The notes under the pieces were generated by a model. That model worked only from the letters and a program-made list of their open reading frames with translations. It had not been told where the DNA came from and searched no databases. DNA of 64,000 bases from Flavobacteriaceae bacterium (GTDB taxonomy: Bacteria > Bacteroidota > Bacteroidia > Flavobacteriales > Flavobacteriaceae), in contig NZMG01000039.1 of the NCBI GenBank assembly GCA_002694465.1, positions 186,001 through 250,000 of the forward strand, given 5' to 3'. Below are positions 36,750-46,555 of the stretch, piece by piece (within the stretch, counting starts at the first letter, position 1; each line of letters opens with the position of its first letter). The position numbers and the translations under genes were made by a program.

Positions 36750-37165
36750 TCTTTAATAATTTCTTTAGGCACACCATTTTGGTCGATTTCCCAAACATTA
36801 AACACCCCGTCTCCATCAAAATCCACCACAGCTTCAGCCCTTGCTGTGAAAGAAGTAGGGGATGCTTCAATGAGATCATATCGATAATTGGCCGTGCCTC
36901 CATCATGTACCGTCTTTGGAGCTTCATAATCAATATCATTTAACTCAGTCGAATATTTTGAATTAATGAAGCGGTACTGTGTCTGTAAATTTGAAATAAA
37001 CTTTAATTGAATTTTAGCTTCAAGACTCTTGGCTTTTGTGATAAGTGGCATTAGGTTGGGGAGTGCAATAAGCATCAGTATGCCAATAACTCCTATAACA
37101 ATCAATACTTCCATTAATGTGAAAGCTTTTAGTTTTTTAGTGCAGTTATATTGCTTAAGAATCAT
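36746..37165 (-). CDS. gspG: GspG-like major pseudopilin
   Basis: 139 residues. The prepilin signal has Ala before the cut: KLKA then FTLMEVLIVIGVIGILMLIALP, with Glu at +5. The mature domain ends with the acidic stretch AVVDFDGDGVFNVWEID, which resembles the calcium-binding C-terminus of GspG proteins. It is the first gene of the leftward operon gspG-peptidase-gspE-gspD-gspL-gspM, as in T2SS clusters where the major pseudopilin lies with core components. It would polymerise into the periplasmic pseudopilus. Confidence 0.9.
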   Translation of the reverse strand: MILKQYNCTKKLKAFTLMEVLIVIGVIGILMLIALPNLMPLITKAKSLEAKIQLKFISNLQTQYRFINSKYSTELNDIDYEAPKTVHDGGTANYRYDLIEASPTSFTARAEAVVDFDGDGVFNVWEIDQNGVPKEIIKD

Positions 37166-37447
37166 CGTATAAAAATAACATAAATAGTACTTGTAAAAGT
37201 AAAAAAATTAATCAGCTTAAAAACACCTTATTAATATATTGAAATTCAATTTACTATTTAAAATATTGTATGGGTAATTTATAAACTGTGGATAAAGAAT
37301 TAAAAAAAAATATTTTTTCAAAAACTTTTTTTAATACCTTAGAAATGTTAAAATAAACTTAACAAACCTCTCCCCAGTTAGTAGTAAGTTAGTCAACAGG
37401 TTATTTAACCTTGATAAAATATTAATTTCAACTTAAAAATAAACTAA
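37166..37447. other. AT-rich 282-bp divergent promoter region of the secretion and Rhs operons
   Basis: The gap separates the leftward secretion operon from the rightward Rhs genes. On the plus strand TACCTTAG at 37334-37341 is one base off TAnnTTTG; on the minus strand TACTTTTA (37193-37200) is similar. Neither has a good -33 TTG. I see no terminator, operator or coding frame here. Confidence 0.4.
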
Positions 37448-40400
37448 ATGAAATCAGCTTTTTTATTTTTCTTTGGAGCAATATTGTCTTTCAATACATT
37501 ATCACAAGTTTATCCTCCAGAACCTGAAGGACAAGACCCTTTTTATCTCCTCGAAAATATCCCTAAGGCTCCTGAAGCAGCATCTCTTGGGCAATATGGG
37601 GATATTGCAAATAACCCCTACACAGGTAAGGCTAATATAACTATCCCTCTTTATTCAATTAATTTTGATGGCTTACAGATTCCAATTCAATTAAATTATG
37701 ATACAGGAGGTGTTAGGGTGGCTCAAGAGGCAGGCTGGGTAGGACTTAATTGGTCTCTTTCAACTAATTTTGGAATTAGTAGAAAAATAATGGGATCTGA
37801 TGATTTAATATCTCAGGTAATTGGAGTGGCCGATGGTAGAACTACACCAGTAGGATTTATATATAACAATTATAATCTCGGTGTAGGACCGTATGGAAAT
37901 CCTGAGATGTCAGATAATAATATTAGAGATATTCATTATTCATTCACCGCAAACCCTTCTGGTGGACGAAATTATAGAATTGATACGCAACCCGATATTT
38001 TTGATGTTAGTCTTTTTGGGAAAACCTATAAATTCAGACTTGAAAAAAAACAAACTGGCTCCAATATAGTTCAATGTTATGCCTTTAATAATAGAAATGT
38101 TAAGATTACATATAATGTGACTTCTTCACAGCAAGCCTTCACCATTATTGATGAAAATGGATTTGAATACTATTTCAAAACAAAGGACTATAGTACTTCT
38201 TGGGCATCACCAGAGCCAGATTCTAACACATTTGATCTGTTATCAGAGATGATGAATGATGACCCTAATAGAGCAGATGAGACAACAATAACAAACTGGC
38301 TCCTAGATAAAATTAAATCACCCTATGGTCAAGAATTAATTTTTACTTACCAATCAGGAACTCATTTAAGTGTTCCAGGTTTTTCTAGCTTTGAAATTCA
38401 ACAGGAACATACCTATGGAGATGAGTATAGGGTTATTGGAGGAATACCAAAACACTCGAGGTCAGTAACTGTTATATCTTCAAACTACTTATCTAAGATT
38501 GAAGGTGATTTTGGTAAAGTTCAGTTTAATCTTGAAGATAGAGATGATTTAATGACTGGAGAAGCAATTGAAAGATATTTAATTCAGGAAGGGCAAGTAA
38601 GTTCTTATCCATTTTCTTGGATTACTTCTCAAGGACAAATACGACAATGCCACGGAAACCCTAGTTGCACAAACAGTATTACAGCTACTCCTAAGCGATT
38701 AGGATCAATTACAATAAAGGATTTTAATAATACCACAATCGAAGATATTGATTTTCAATATACCTATTTCGATAATGATAAGTTTTCAAATCAAGATAAA
38801 GAATTTTATTTAAGACTAAAACTTGATAAACTTGTTATTGGAGAAAAAGAATATTCTTTTAGTTATATACAACCTAATGATCTACCCAATAAGATATCCT
38901 TTGCGGTTGATTTTTGGGGATTTTATAATGGAAAATTAACCAATACTTCACTTATTCCAAAGGTTGGTAGATTTACTCATGATCAGCTTAGTATACCTCC
39001 TACTCAAAGTATATCAGAATCATTCATGGAGTATTCTGGTGCCAATAGGGGTAGTGATTTTAATTTTGGAAAAATTGGTAATTTAGAAACAGTATTTTAT
39101 CCCACTGGAGGGAAATCAGAAATAATATACGAGCCTCATTTAGTAGTCTTAGACCCTCCCAATCCATATATAGTCACCGAAGAACATTCAAATGGTAGAA
39201 TTTTTAAGACAAATTTGACTAATGAAAAGGAATATAAGTTTACTTATCAATATCTAAAAAGAGCAAAGGATGCTTCTTATTCATTTTATGATCATCGTTT
39301 TGTGTCTGGTGGAACTACTGGTAATGGTACTATGATTTGGCCAGAAATAGGTTTTGAAGTTACTGCTCCTTCAACCTTAGAAGTAAATGGACATTTAACT
39401 CTCTGGTACTATGGATGTAATATGCCTTATTATGAATCTGAACCAAAATATTATATCCAAGACCCCAGTACAAATCAAAATTTAAACACCATTTTTTACT
39501 TTAATGAGTGGCTTATGCCTGAGGGATGTCCAAATCCAACTAATCAATTTACTGAAACCAATTCTATAAAGTCATTTATTTTAGCTCCAGGGTATTACAA
39601 GATAACTCACCACCAACCTGAGACTATAGTAATAAATGGTCAATATATAACTCCGCCTGCAATAACAGTAAATAATGGTACTCTTCCCCAAAACCCAGCA
39701 TATACACTTTATGATACAGTTTCAAATAATGTATTAACTCCAGAAACTTTTGAAATTGGAGGTTCCCGTGTTTTATCTATTTCTAATTATAGTAATAATG
39801 GGAGTTTCATTTCCAAAAAACAATATAACTATGACTACTTTAATGCAACAGAACCAACTTTAGCTTCTTCTGGAAAGTTAATGGATGATTTGGTATATTT
39901 TTCAAAAGCTTATGGATACCATAGTTATAACCCAAGGCAATATAACTCCTCAAGGTTTCAATTTACATCCACTCCATCGATAACAGGGAATCCTAGCGCA
40001 GAGGGTTCTTATATTGGATATTCTAATACTACAGAGTTAGTATTAGATCAAAATGACAATGTATTAGCATCCAATGAAAGAACTTTTCACAATCAACCTA
40101 ATGAGTATTTTGTTGACTCAGTGAATACCTGGTATGGATATACTTGTTATGGATCAAGCCATTATCTTAATACTAATGTTACTGCCAATAACATTATTGT
40201 TTTAGGAATGGATCCTTTAAATAGTTATAGTTATATCAATGGAAAAGTTTTATCAGAAAGCCAATTTGATATAGAAGGAAACGAAATTTCTAAATCAAAT
40301 TATTTATATCAAACGGTGAATTTGAATAACGATACTACTTACTATTCTACTTTTATGGGTCTACCCACACAAAATGCTCTTTTACCTCCCCAGTGTAGAC

Positions 40401-41629
40401 CAGAAGTTTATGGTCCTTACCTTGCAGACCATAGTTCTTACGATCCATATCAAATGCCAAGCTACTATGGTAAAAATGCGATGCTGATGGCAAAAGAGAC
40501 TTTTGTAAATGTGGATAATGGTGAATTAATTTCAAAGGAACAATTTAATTATGACCTTACTACACTTCATTTGCTTAATAAGAATACAGAAGTTTTTGAA
40601 AATGATTTTCTAAAGCAAGAGTATTTTTATCCCTATTCTTCTGAAGTATATAACAACTCTCAAATGAGTAATTTAAGGACTAATAATCAACTTAGCACAC
40701 TTATAAAGACTAGGAACAAACGGAACTCTGTTAATCTTTCCGAACGTCTCTTAGAGTTTGATAATTACAATGGAAATAGTATGATTTCAAAAATTTCTAT
40801 CAAAAAGGGTGGACAAACTAACTTTACCGAGAAAGCTGTTTATGAAGAATATGATGATGATGGGAGGTTGTTGCAATCTCGAAAAAGCAATGGGATTCCT
40901 ATTTCTTATATATGGGGCTATAACGGACAGCAGGTGGTTGCTAAAGTTGTCAATGCTACTTATTCTCAAATTGAAGCACTTTCTTCTTTTGGTCAAAATT
41001 TTACCATTAACAATGGACTTAGTTCAACACAAGAGGATGCACTTAGAGCACTTTCAAATGTGATTGTTAATACCTATCAATATAATCCTTTAATAGGAGT
41101 GAGTCAGATGAGAAATGAACGAAATGATATTAGCAAGTATGAATATGATACTGAAAACAGGTTAAAATATATTCTCGATAAAAATGATTTTATTGTTAAT
41201 GAATTTCAATATAATATGAATTCGGAATATAATCCTTTAAAGACACCGATTGTAAATGATACAAGTTACGTAGTAACCAATTCACAATTGCTCTCTAATA
41301 CTACATATTTGTCAAAAAACAGAAATTATGACGATAATGGAAATTTAAATCTTACAGCAGGTATTCGTCTTGAAACTGTACCAAGTTATATTGGCAATAC
41401 TACACTTAACTATACTATTATTGCTCAAGGGGGATCTGGAAATTATCAATATAAATGGAGAGTTAAAGGTAATGAATACAATCCTGTAAGTAGTTCAGAT
41501 AATTGGGCTTATAGTCTTGACTGTTCAACTATTAATGAGCCAGTGCTTTATGTTTATTGTGAAGTAATTGATACTCAAACAGGTAAAATTTTTACAGCAA
41601 ATATTAAACATGGTGTTAACTGTTACTAA
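37448..41629 (+). CDS. Large Rhs/YD-repeat-family secreted protein
   Basis: 1,393 residues. A Sec signal peptide (MKSAFLFFFGAILSFNTLSQ) is followed by a Bacteroidota-type Rhs N-terminal region (about 30-130, with DTGGVRVAQEAGWVGLNWSL). The middle is a long beta-rich shell. YD-like repeats appear near 1120-1260 (YEYDTENRLKYILDKND). The C-terminus holds an Ig-like piece (QGGSGNYQYKWRVKG) and no Rhs core or toxin-like tip is seen. There is no T9SS sorting domain. It lies 12 bases before the second Rhs gene in the same operon and probably acts with it. Confidence 0.85.
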   Translation: MKSAFLFFFGAILSFNTLSQVYPPEPEGQDPFYLLENIPKAPEAASLGQYGDIANNPYTGKANITIPLYSINFDGLQIPIQLNYDTGGVRVAQEAGWVGLNWSLSTNFGISRKIMGSDDLISQVIGVADGRTTPVGFIYNNYNLGVGPYGNPEMSDNNIRDIHYSFTANPSGGRNYRIDTQPDIFDVSLFGKTYKFRLEKKQTGSNIVQCYAFNNRNVKITYNVTSSQQAFTIIDENGFEYYFKTKDYSTSWASPEPDSNTFDLLSEMMNDDPNRADETTITNWLLDKIKSPYGQELIFTYQSGTHLSVPGFSSFEIQQEHTYGDEYRVIGGIPKHSRSVTVISSNYLSKIEGDFGKVQFNLEDRDDLMTGEAIERYLIQEGQVSSYPFSWITSQGQIRQCHGNPSCTNSITATPKRLGSITIKDFNNTTIEDIDFQYTYFDNDKFSNQDKEFYLRLKLDKLVIGEKEYSFSYIQPNDLPNKISFAVDFWGFYNGKLTNTSLIPKVGRFTHDQLSIPPTQSISESFMEYSGANRGSDFNFGKIGNLETVFYPTGGKSEIIYEPHLVVLDPPNPYIVTEEHSNGRIFKTNLTNEKEYKFTYQYLKRAKDASYSFYDHRFVSGGTTGNGTMIWPEIGFEVTAPSTLEVNGHLTLWYYGCNMPYYESEPKYYIQDPSTNQNLNTIFYFNEWLMPEGCPNPTNQFTETNSIKSFILAPGYYKITHHQPETIVINGQYITPPAITVNNGTLPQNPAYTLYDTVSNNVLTPETFEIGGSRVLSISNYSNNGSFISKKQYNYDYFNATEPTLASSGKLMDDLVYFSKAYGYHSYNPRQYNSSRFQFTSTPSITGNPSAEGSYIGYSNTTELVLDQNDNVLASNERTFHNQPNEYFVDSVNTWYGYTCYGSSHYLNTNVTANNIIVLGMDPLNSYSYINGKVLSESQFDIEGNEISKSNYLYQTVNLNNDTTYYSTFMGLPTQNALLPPQCRPEVYGPYLADHSSYDPYQMPSYYGKNAMLMAKETFVNVDNGELISKEQFNYDLTTLHLLNKNTEVFENDFLKQEYFYPYSSEVYNNSQMSNLRTNNQLSTLIKTRNKRNSVNLSERLLEFDNYNGNSMISKISIKKGGQTNFTEKAVYEEYDDDGRLLQSRKSNGIPISYIWGYNGQQVVAKVVNATYSQIEALSSFGQNFTINNGLSSTQEDALRALSNVIVNTYQYNPLIGVSQMRNERNDISKYEYDTENRLKYILDKNDFIVNEFQYNMNSEYNPLKTPIVNDTSYVVTNSQLLSNTTYLSKNRNYDDNGNLNLTAGIRLETVPSYIGNTTLNYTIIAQGGSGNYQYKWRVKGNEYNPVSSSDNWAYSLDCSTINEPVLYVYCEVIDTQTGKIFTANIKHGVNCY

Positions 41630-41641
41630 AATTATCTAGAG

Positions 41642-44600
41642 ATGAAAATTAAATATCCACATATTTTAACAAGAGTTAAGTTAATGCTAATATTATTTGG
41701 CTTTATTTTAATATCTCAAAATGTATTTTCACAAACAGAAGATGAAAATTACATTAAATCAATTTCTTATCAAATTGAGACTCCTGATGGTAATGTTTTA
41801 CTAGAAAATAAAATTGAAAATATAACCTATTTTGACGGCATTGGACGACCAATGCAAACCATAAATCAACGTTTTGGGGATAATGGTGAGGACCTTATTA
41901 CTCCTATTCAATACGATTTTTACGGAAGGCAACCAAGAGAGTATCTACCTTATCCAGACCCAAATTTAAATAATAATGGTGAATTTGATCCTAGTGTTAT
42001 GACACCTCTATTTGAGTATTATTATCAGGGATTTCCTGGAGATCGTCACCCTTGGAATAGTGTGCCATTTTCTGAAAAAAACTTTGAGACTTCACTTTTA
42101 GGAAGAGTTTTTGAGGCTGGTTCACCAGGAAAAGATTGGAAAATTCTACCCCCAGGATATGATGGACATACAATTAAGTTTGAATATAACACGAACTACA
42201 GTGAAAACCTTTATAAATTTAAGGTCAACTTTAATGGTGGTAATACGGATCAACCACAACTAGTCTTTAATGGATGGTACCAAAACAATAATAATGGTTA
42301 CATTACAAAGACTACAACAAAGGATGAGAACTGGATGCCCGGACAAACTGATGATCGAAATCATACAGTCCAGGAATTCAAAAATAATTTAGGGCAAGTT
42401 ATTCTAAAACGTACTTTCAATAATTCTACACATAGTACATACTATGTTTATGATGATTTTGGAAATCTTACTTATGTTCTTTCTCCAAAAGCTTCTGCAC
42501 TTATTATTGATACATCTACAAATACTTTAGCTTCAAACTATCAAACAACTTTAGACGAACTCTGTTATCAATATAAATATGATAATTTCAATAGATTGAT
42601 TCGAAAAAAAGTCCCAGGTAAGGATTGGGAATATATAGTTTACGATATACTTGACCGTCCCGTACTTACTCAAGATGCAAATCTAAGGGCTGATAATAAT
42701 AAATGGTTATTTACAAAATATGATGATTTTGGAAGGGTAGCATATACAGGAATATATACTCCTCCAACAGGTAAGACTGTAGAAGATATTCAAGAAGAAG
42801 TTTTACTACAAGGACCACAATATATTAGTGAAAAAAGAAGGGCTTCATCAACTCCTCAGGCTGGTGGTACTGATATCTTCTATACTAACTTTGCCTACCC
42901 TACAATAAATCTAGAAGTACTTACAATTAATTATTATGATGATTATGTCCATCACACTGGGGTCGTGCTTTCATCCGATGTTTATGGAGTTAATACTCAA
43001 ATTACTAATGCTAAAGGGCTTCCTACAGTTAATAGAGTTAAGGTTTTAGGTCAAAATGATTGGGTTGTCTCTATTACAGGCTATGATGAAAAAGGAAGAA
43101 GTGTTTATAATGCTTCAAAAAATAATTATTTATCATCACTTACCACAGTTAAACGGCAATTAGATTTTACAGGGAAAGTTTTAGAGAGCACAACACAACA
43201 CTTAAAAACTGGAAATGCAACTATTACAACAAAAGATTATTTTTCGTACGATACTGCAAGTAGGTTAAAAAAACACTCTCAAAAGATTGATGATGAGCCT
43301 GTACAGCTAATAGCTGAAAACCACTATGACGAACTAGGCAGATTAGTAAAAAAAGATGTAGGAGGACAGACACTTACTAGTGGATACACAGATATAGAAA
43401 ACGTCGAGATTACCCCAAATGGAATAATAAGCAGTACAACTTCAAATTGGAATTGGCCTGCGGTAGCTAAAACTAAAGGAGAAATACCCATGGATTTTGA
43501 TGGAGGGATTTCTGGTATTATTTCACAAACAGGGAAACATGTGCGATTAGGTCTTGTTAAAAGTACAAATTCATCCAATGCTAATCATTATTTTGATTAT
43601 GGGATGGAAGCATATTTTGACAGCAGTTCTGGACAAAGTTATATCAAAATAATTAATGGCTCAACAAGTGCAATAGGTAATTATGGTGTTTATAATGCTG
43701 GAGATACATTTAAAATTGAAAGAGATGGAGATAATCTTTATTTCTATAGAATATTACCAAATGGGACTGTTAATCAAATCTATTCAATAAATAATGTAAC
43801 TATTCCAGACGATGCATTGATTGGAAAGTTAACTTTTTCAGGATCAGATGAGTCTAGTGTAGAAGAACTTTCGCTTTTTAGCCCAGGGCTTGATAAAAAA
43901 CTTCAGGAAGTGGACTACCAATACAATATTAGAGGGTGGCTTACTAATATCAATGAAGTTGATGAAATTCTCGATGGCAAATCGTCTGATGATCTCTTTA
44001 AATTTAGAATCAACTATAATGTCGTGGAAGGAGATTATCTTCCTGGAAGTCCTGAGATTGTACCGCTCTATAATGGTAATATTGCTGAAACCATATGGAG
44101 AACCAAAAATGATGATAAACAAAAACGAAGTTATGGATATATGTATGATCCACTCAATAGGATTCGAAAAGGGATCATGAGAAAAGGAGAATTTCTTGAC
44201 ACGGAAGATTCCTTGTATAATTTTAATTTATGGAATGTGTCTTATGATAAAAATGGGAACATACAAACCTTGCGAAGAACTGGTGTTTATGCATCACAAA
44301 TTTGGGATGATTTAAGTTATGAATATGAAACGATAAATGGGGTTCAAACTAATAAACTGGTAAATGTTTTAGAATTAGATACAAACTGGCCATTACAATC
44401 TAGCAGGGATAAGGGTTTTGTAGATGGTAATATAGGAGAAGGACCCTCTCTTGATGATTATGAATATGATGCAAACGGTAATATGCTGTTAGACAGAAAT
44501 AAGCATATTAATGGAATTATTTATAATCACTTAAATCTACCAATCAATATAGCAGTAGTTGACCCTAATGCAATTAGTGGAAATATTACCTATGTATATG

Positions 44601-45850
44601 ATGCTACTGGAGTTAAACTAGCAAAAATATATCTTGAAGAGGGGATTAATAGCATTCCAGTTGTTACCCAATATGATAATGGATATGTTTACAATGATAA
44701 TGAAACTCCTGGAACACAGATTTTACAATTTATAACTCATCCAGAAGGCTATATAGTGCCAACACCTTTAATACCGCCAGGGGGTGGCAATACAGGATCA
44801 ATAGGGGGCTTTGATGATGAGACAGGAACCATTACATATTCTGCCTATTCTTATGTTTTTCAATATAAGGATTGGTGGGGCAATATTAGGTTGAGTTATG
44901 GGGATAATAATTTAGATGGTTCTATTGATCCAACATCAGAAATAATTAAAGAAGATAATTATTTTCCATTTGGTATTAAACAATGGGGGTATAATGATGA
45001 TGTGTTAGGAGGTAATAGTTTAGCCCAAAATTTTATGACTTATCAGGGCCAGGAGCTTACTGAGGATTTACAGCTAGGCATACATGAATGGAAATATAGA
45101 ATTAGCGATCCTTCAATTGGGAGATTTTGGAGTATTGATCCATTATCAGACGAATATGTTTATAACTCTACATATGCTTTTCAAGAAAATAAATTAGGTT
45201 TAGGAGTAGAACTTGAAGGTAAGGAATTAAGTGATCCTCCAGATCCTTTTGATCCTAATTTAACAAATGAAGAAGCTGAACAGGCAATGTATGGTCAAGT
45301 TACTGAAGATGCCCTAGTAATAGCTTCTGAAGGAGGATCTTTATTAGACAACTTATATTTGGCATTTGGAATAAATTTTTCATCAAATGCTGCAAATAAT
45401 GATGATGGCGTAAGCAAATTATCATCAAATTTAGAGAAAAAATATGAAGTTAGTATTGGACCAAATTTGGAAAGTTATTTTTCAAATTATAGTGTTGATT
45501 CTGATGGAAATATAACATTTACCCAACCGCTATTTATGATTGATGTTAAAGAAGAGGAAAATACTGTTACTAGTCTAAAGGGGACTATTAAAGTATCCCC
45601 TGTTGCTGATGTAACATTAACTGCACAATATTCTGTAAATTCGGAAAATTGCGAGGAGAAAGTAAAAGGAAGAGCTACTTTAGGTGTCAGAGATAATGGG
45701 TTGTTTGTAAGTGGTCAATATAATAATGATACTGGCGAGTCAGAGGTTAAAGCAGGTCTTAGAGTTGGTGGGAAAGCTAGGTTTGGAACATTTGGTATAT
45801 CCCTTTATGGGGAAACTGGAGTTAAAGTGAGTAGTGATTTAGATGAATAA
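41642..45850 (+). CDS. Rhs-family protein with RHS-associated core and C-terminal tip
   Basis: 1,402 residues. A signal peptide (about 1-31) leads to a DUF6443-like region (YIKSISYQIETPDGNVLLEN, YFDGIGRPMQTINQ), then many YD repeats (YDDFGNLTYVLSPKAS, YDPLNRIRKGIMRKGE, YEYDANGNMLLDRN). The RHS-associated core is at about 1150-1190 (RISDPSIGRFWSIDPLSDEY). After the ELEGKEL boundary near 1195 a tip of about 207 residues follows, beta-rich and with no domain I recognise (ATLGVRDNGLFVSGQYNNDT). It has a Sec signal but no T9SS domain, so it is a plausible T2SS-like substrate. The variable tip may be a toxin; this is inference. Confidence 0.88.
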   Translation: MKIKYPHILTRVKLMLILFGFILISQNVFSQTEDENYIKSISYQIETPDGNVLLENKIENITYFDGIGRPMQTINQRFGDNGEDLITPIQYDFYGRQPREYLPYPDPNLNNNGEFDPSVMTPLFEYYYQGFPGDRHPWNSVPFSEKNFETSLLGRVFEAGSPGKDWKILPPGYDGHTIKFEYNTNYSENLYKFKVNFNGGNTDQPQLVFNGWYQNNNNGYITKTTTKDENWMPGQTDDRNHTVQEFKNNLGQVILKRTFNNSTHSTYYVYDDFGNLTYVLSPKASALIIDTSTNTLASNYQTTLDELCYQYKYDNFNRLIRKKVPGKDWEYIVYDILDRPVLTQDANLRADNNKWLFTKYDDFGRVAYTGIYTPPTGKTVEDIQEEVLLQGPQYISEKRRASSTPQAGGTDIFYTNFAYPTINLEVLTINYYDDYVHHTGVVLSSDVYGVNTQITNAKGLPTVNRVKVLGQNDWVVSITGYDEKGRSVYNASKNNYLSSLTTVKRQLDFTGKVLESTTQHLKTGNATITTKDYFSYDTASRLKKHSQKIDDEPVQLIAENHYDELGRLVKKDVGGQTLTSGYTDIENVEITPNGIISSTTSNWNWPAVAKTKGEIPMDFDGGISGIISQTGKHVRLGLVKSTNSSNANHYFDYGMEAYFDSSSGQSYIKIINGSTSAIGNYGVYNAGDTFKIERDGDNLYFYRILPNGTVNQIYSINNVTIPDDALIGKLTFSGSDESSVEELSLFSPGLDKKLQEVDYQYNIRGWLTNINEVDEILDGKSSDDLFKFRINYNVVEGDYLPGSPEIVPLYNGNIAETIWRTKNDDKQKRSYGYMYDPLNRIRKGIMRKGEFLDTEDSLYNFNLWNVSYDKNGNIQTLRRTGVYASQIWDDLSYEYETINGVQTNKLVNVLELDTNWPLQSSRDKGFVDGNIGEGPSLDDYEYDANGNMLLDRNKHINGIIYNHLNLPINIAVVDPNAISGNITYVYDATGVKLAKIYLEEGINSIPVVTQYDNGYVYNDNETPGTQILQFITHPEGYIVPTPLIPPGGGNTGSIGGFDDETGTITYSAYSYVFQYKDWWGNIRLSYGDNNLDGSIDPTSEIIKEDNYFPFGIKQWGYNDDVLGGNSLAQNFMTYQGQELTEDLQLGIHEWKYRISDPSIGRFWSIDPLSDEYVYNSTYAFQENKLGLGVELEGKELSDPPDPFDPNLTNEEAEQAMYGQVTEDALVIASEGGSLLDNLYLAFGINFSSNAANNDDGVSKLSSNLEKKYEVSIGPNLESYFSNYSVDSDGNITFTQPLFMIDVKEEENTVTSLKGTIKVSPVADVTLTAQYSVNSENCEEKVKGRATLGVRDNGLFVSGQYNNDTGESEVKAGLRVGGKARFGTFGISLYGETGVKVSSDLDE

Positions 45851-46211
45851 AATTTTAATAATAGATAATATTATCTCAATAGGAATTATATCTTATTGTT
45901 TATATTTTTATTTTAAGTTTTATTTTTTAAAAAAAAAATTAAACCATTTTATTTCTAAAATTATTTTATTTGAAGAGTCATTAGATTATGATTTTATTGT
46001 TTATTATCCAGTAGTTGAATATAATTTTTATGGAAAAATTGAAAAATCAAGACTTAATATAGCATTTTCAAAATATATTTTTAATGAAGGAGATATAGTA
46101 AATTTATATCTATCAAAAAAAAATAATAAAATTATAATTTTTGAAAATTTTAAAATTAGAGTCTTAATTTTTTTATTTATGCTTTTAGGTTTTATTTTGT
46201 TATTAATTTAA
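45843..46211 (+). CDS. Small membrane protein, DUF3592-like, candidate immunity partner
   Basis: 122 residues with one N-terminal (about 8-30) and one C-terminal (about 103-121) membrane helix. Between them lies YYPVVEYNFYGKIEKS ... NEGDIVNLYLSKKNNKI, a pattern of the DUF3592 family. It overlaps the end of the Rhs gene by 8 bases, so it is translationally coupled to the tip. It is extremely AT-rich, unlike its neighbours. A small gene directly behind a variable Rhs tip is the usual place for an immunity gene; that role is inference. Confidence 0.7.
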   Translation: MNKILIIDNIISIGIISYCLYFYFKFYFLKKKLNHFISKIILFEESLDYDFIVYYPVVEYNFYGKIEKSRLNIAFSKYIFNEGDIVNLYLSKKNNKIIIFENFKIRVLIFLFMLLGFILLLI

Positions 46212-46222
46212 TAGAAGATATC

Positions 46223-46555
46223 ATGAAAAATATTTTTGTAAAAAATCACAGCCTAACTTTATCAACTATAATAATTTTACTTACTCTAATTGTTGTTATT
46301 TTTACAAATATTAGTATAAATAATAAGCATTATTTTGGAATATTATTATTCTTATGCTCACTAATACTCGCATACTTAAATCGTCAATTTTATAATTACT
46401 TTTTTGGGATAGTTTTATTAGCTGGTATATTTGGTTTAGTAGATTTCCTTTTTTTTGATGTAAGAATAGGTTATAAACTTTTTAAAGTAAATCCTATTTT
46501 TATTTTTCTTTTTATACTTCATATAGTAACAATAAGAAAAACAAATTCCAAATGA
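46223..46555 (+). CDS. Small multi-pass membrane protein
   Basis: 110 residues with four hydrophobic segments (about 12-30, 38-52, 57-74 and 88-104), short loops and very high AT content. No domain is recognised. It lies 11 bases after the DUF3592-like gene and overlaps the T9SS gene by 4 bases (ATGA). It could be a second immunity or accessory protein of the Rhs tip, but nothing in the sequence says so directly. Confidence 0.6.
   Translation: MKNIFVKNHSLTLSTIIILLTLIVVIFTNISINNKHYFGILLFLCSLILAYLNRQFYNYFFGIVLLAGIFGLVDFLFFDVRIGYKLFKVNPIFIFLFILHIVTIRKTNSK

Noticed and set aside
31038..37165. Retractile type IV pilus
   Set aside because: No PilT-type ATPase is present, and the GspL-like fused protein and GspC-like linker favour a T2SS-like machine.
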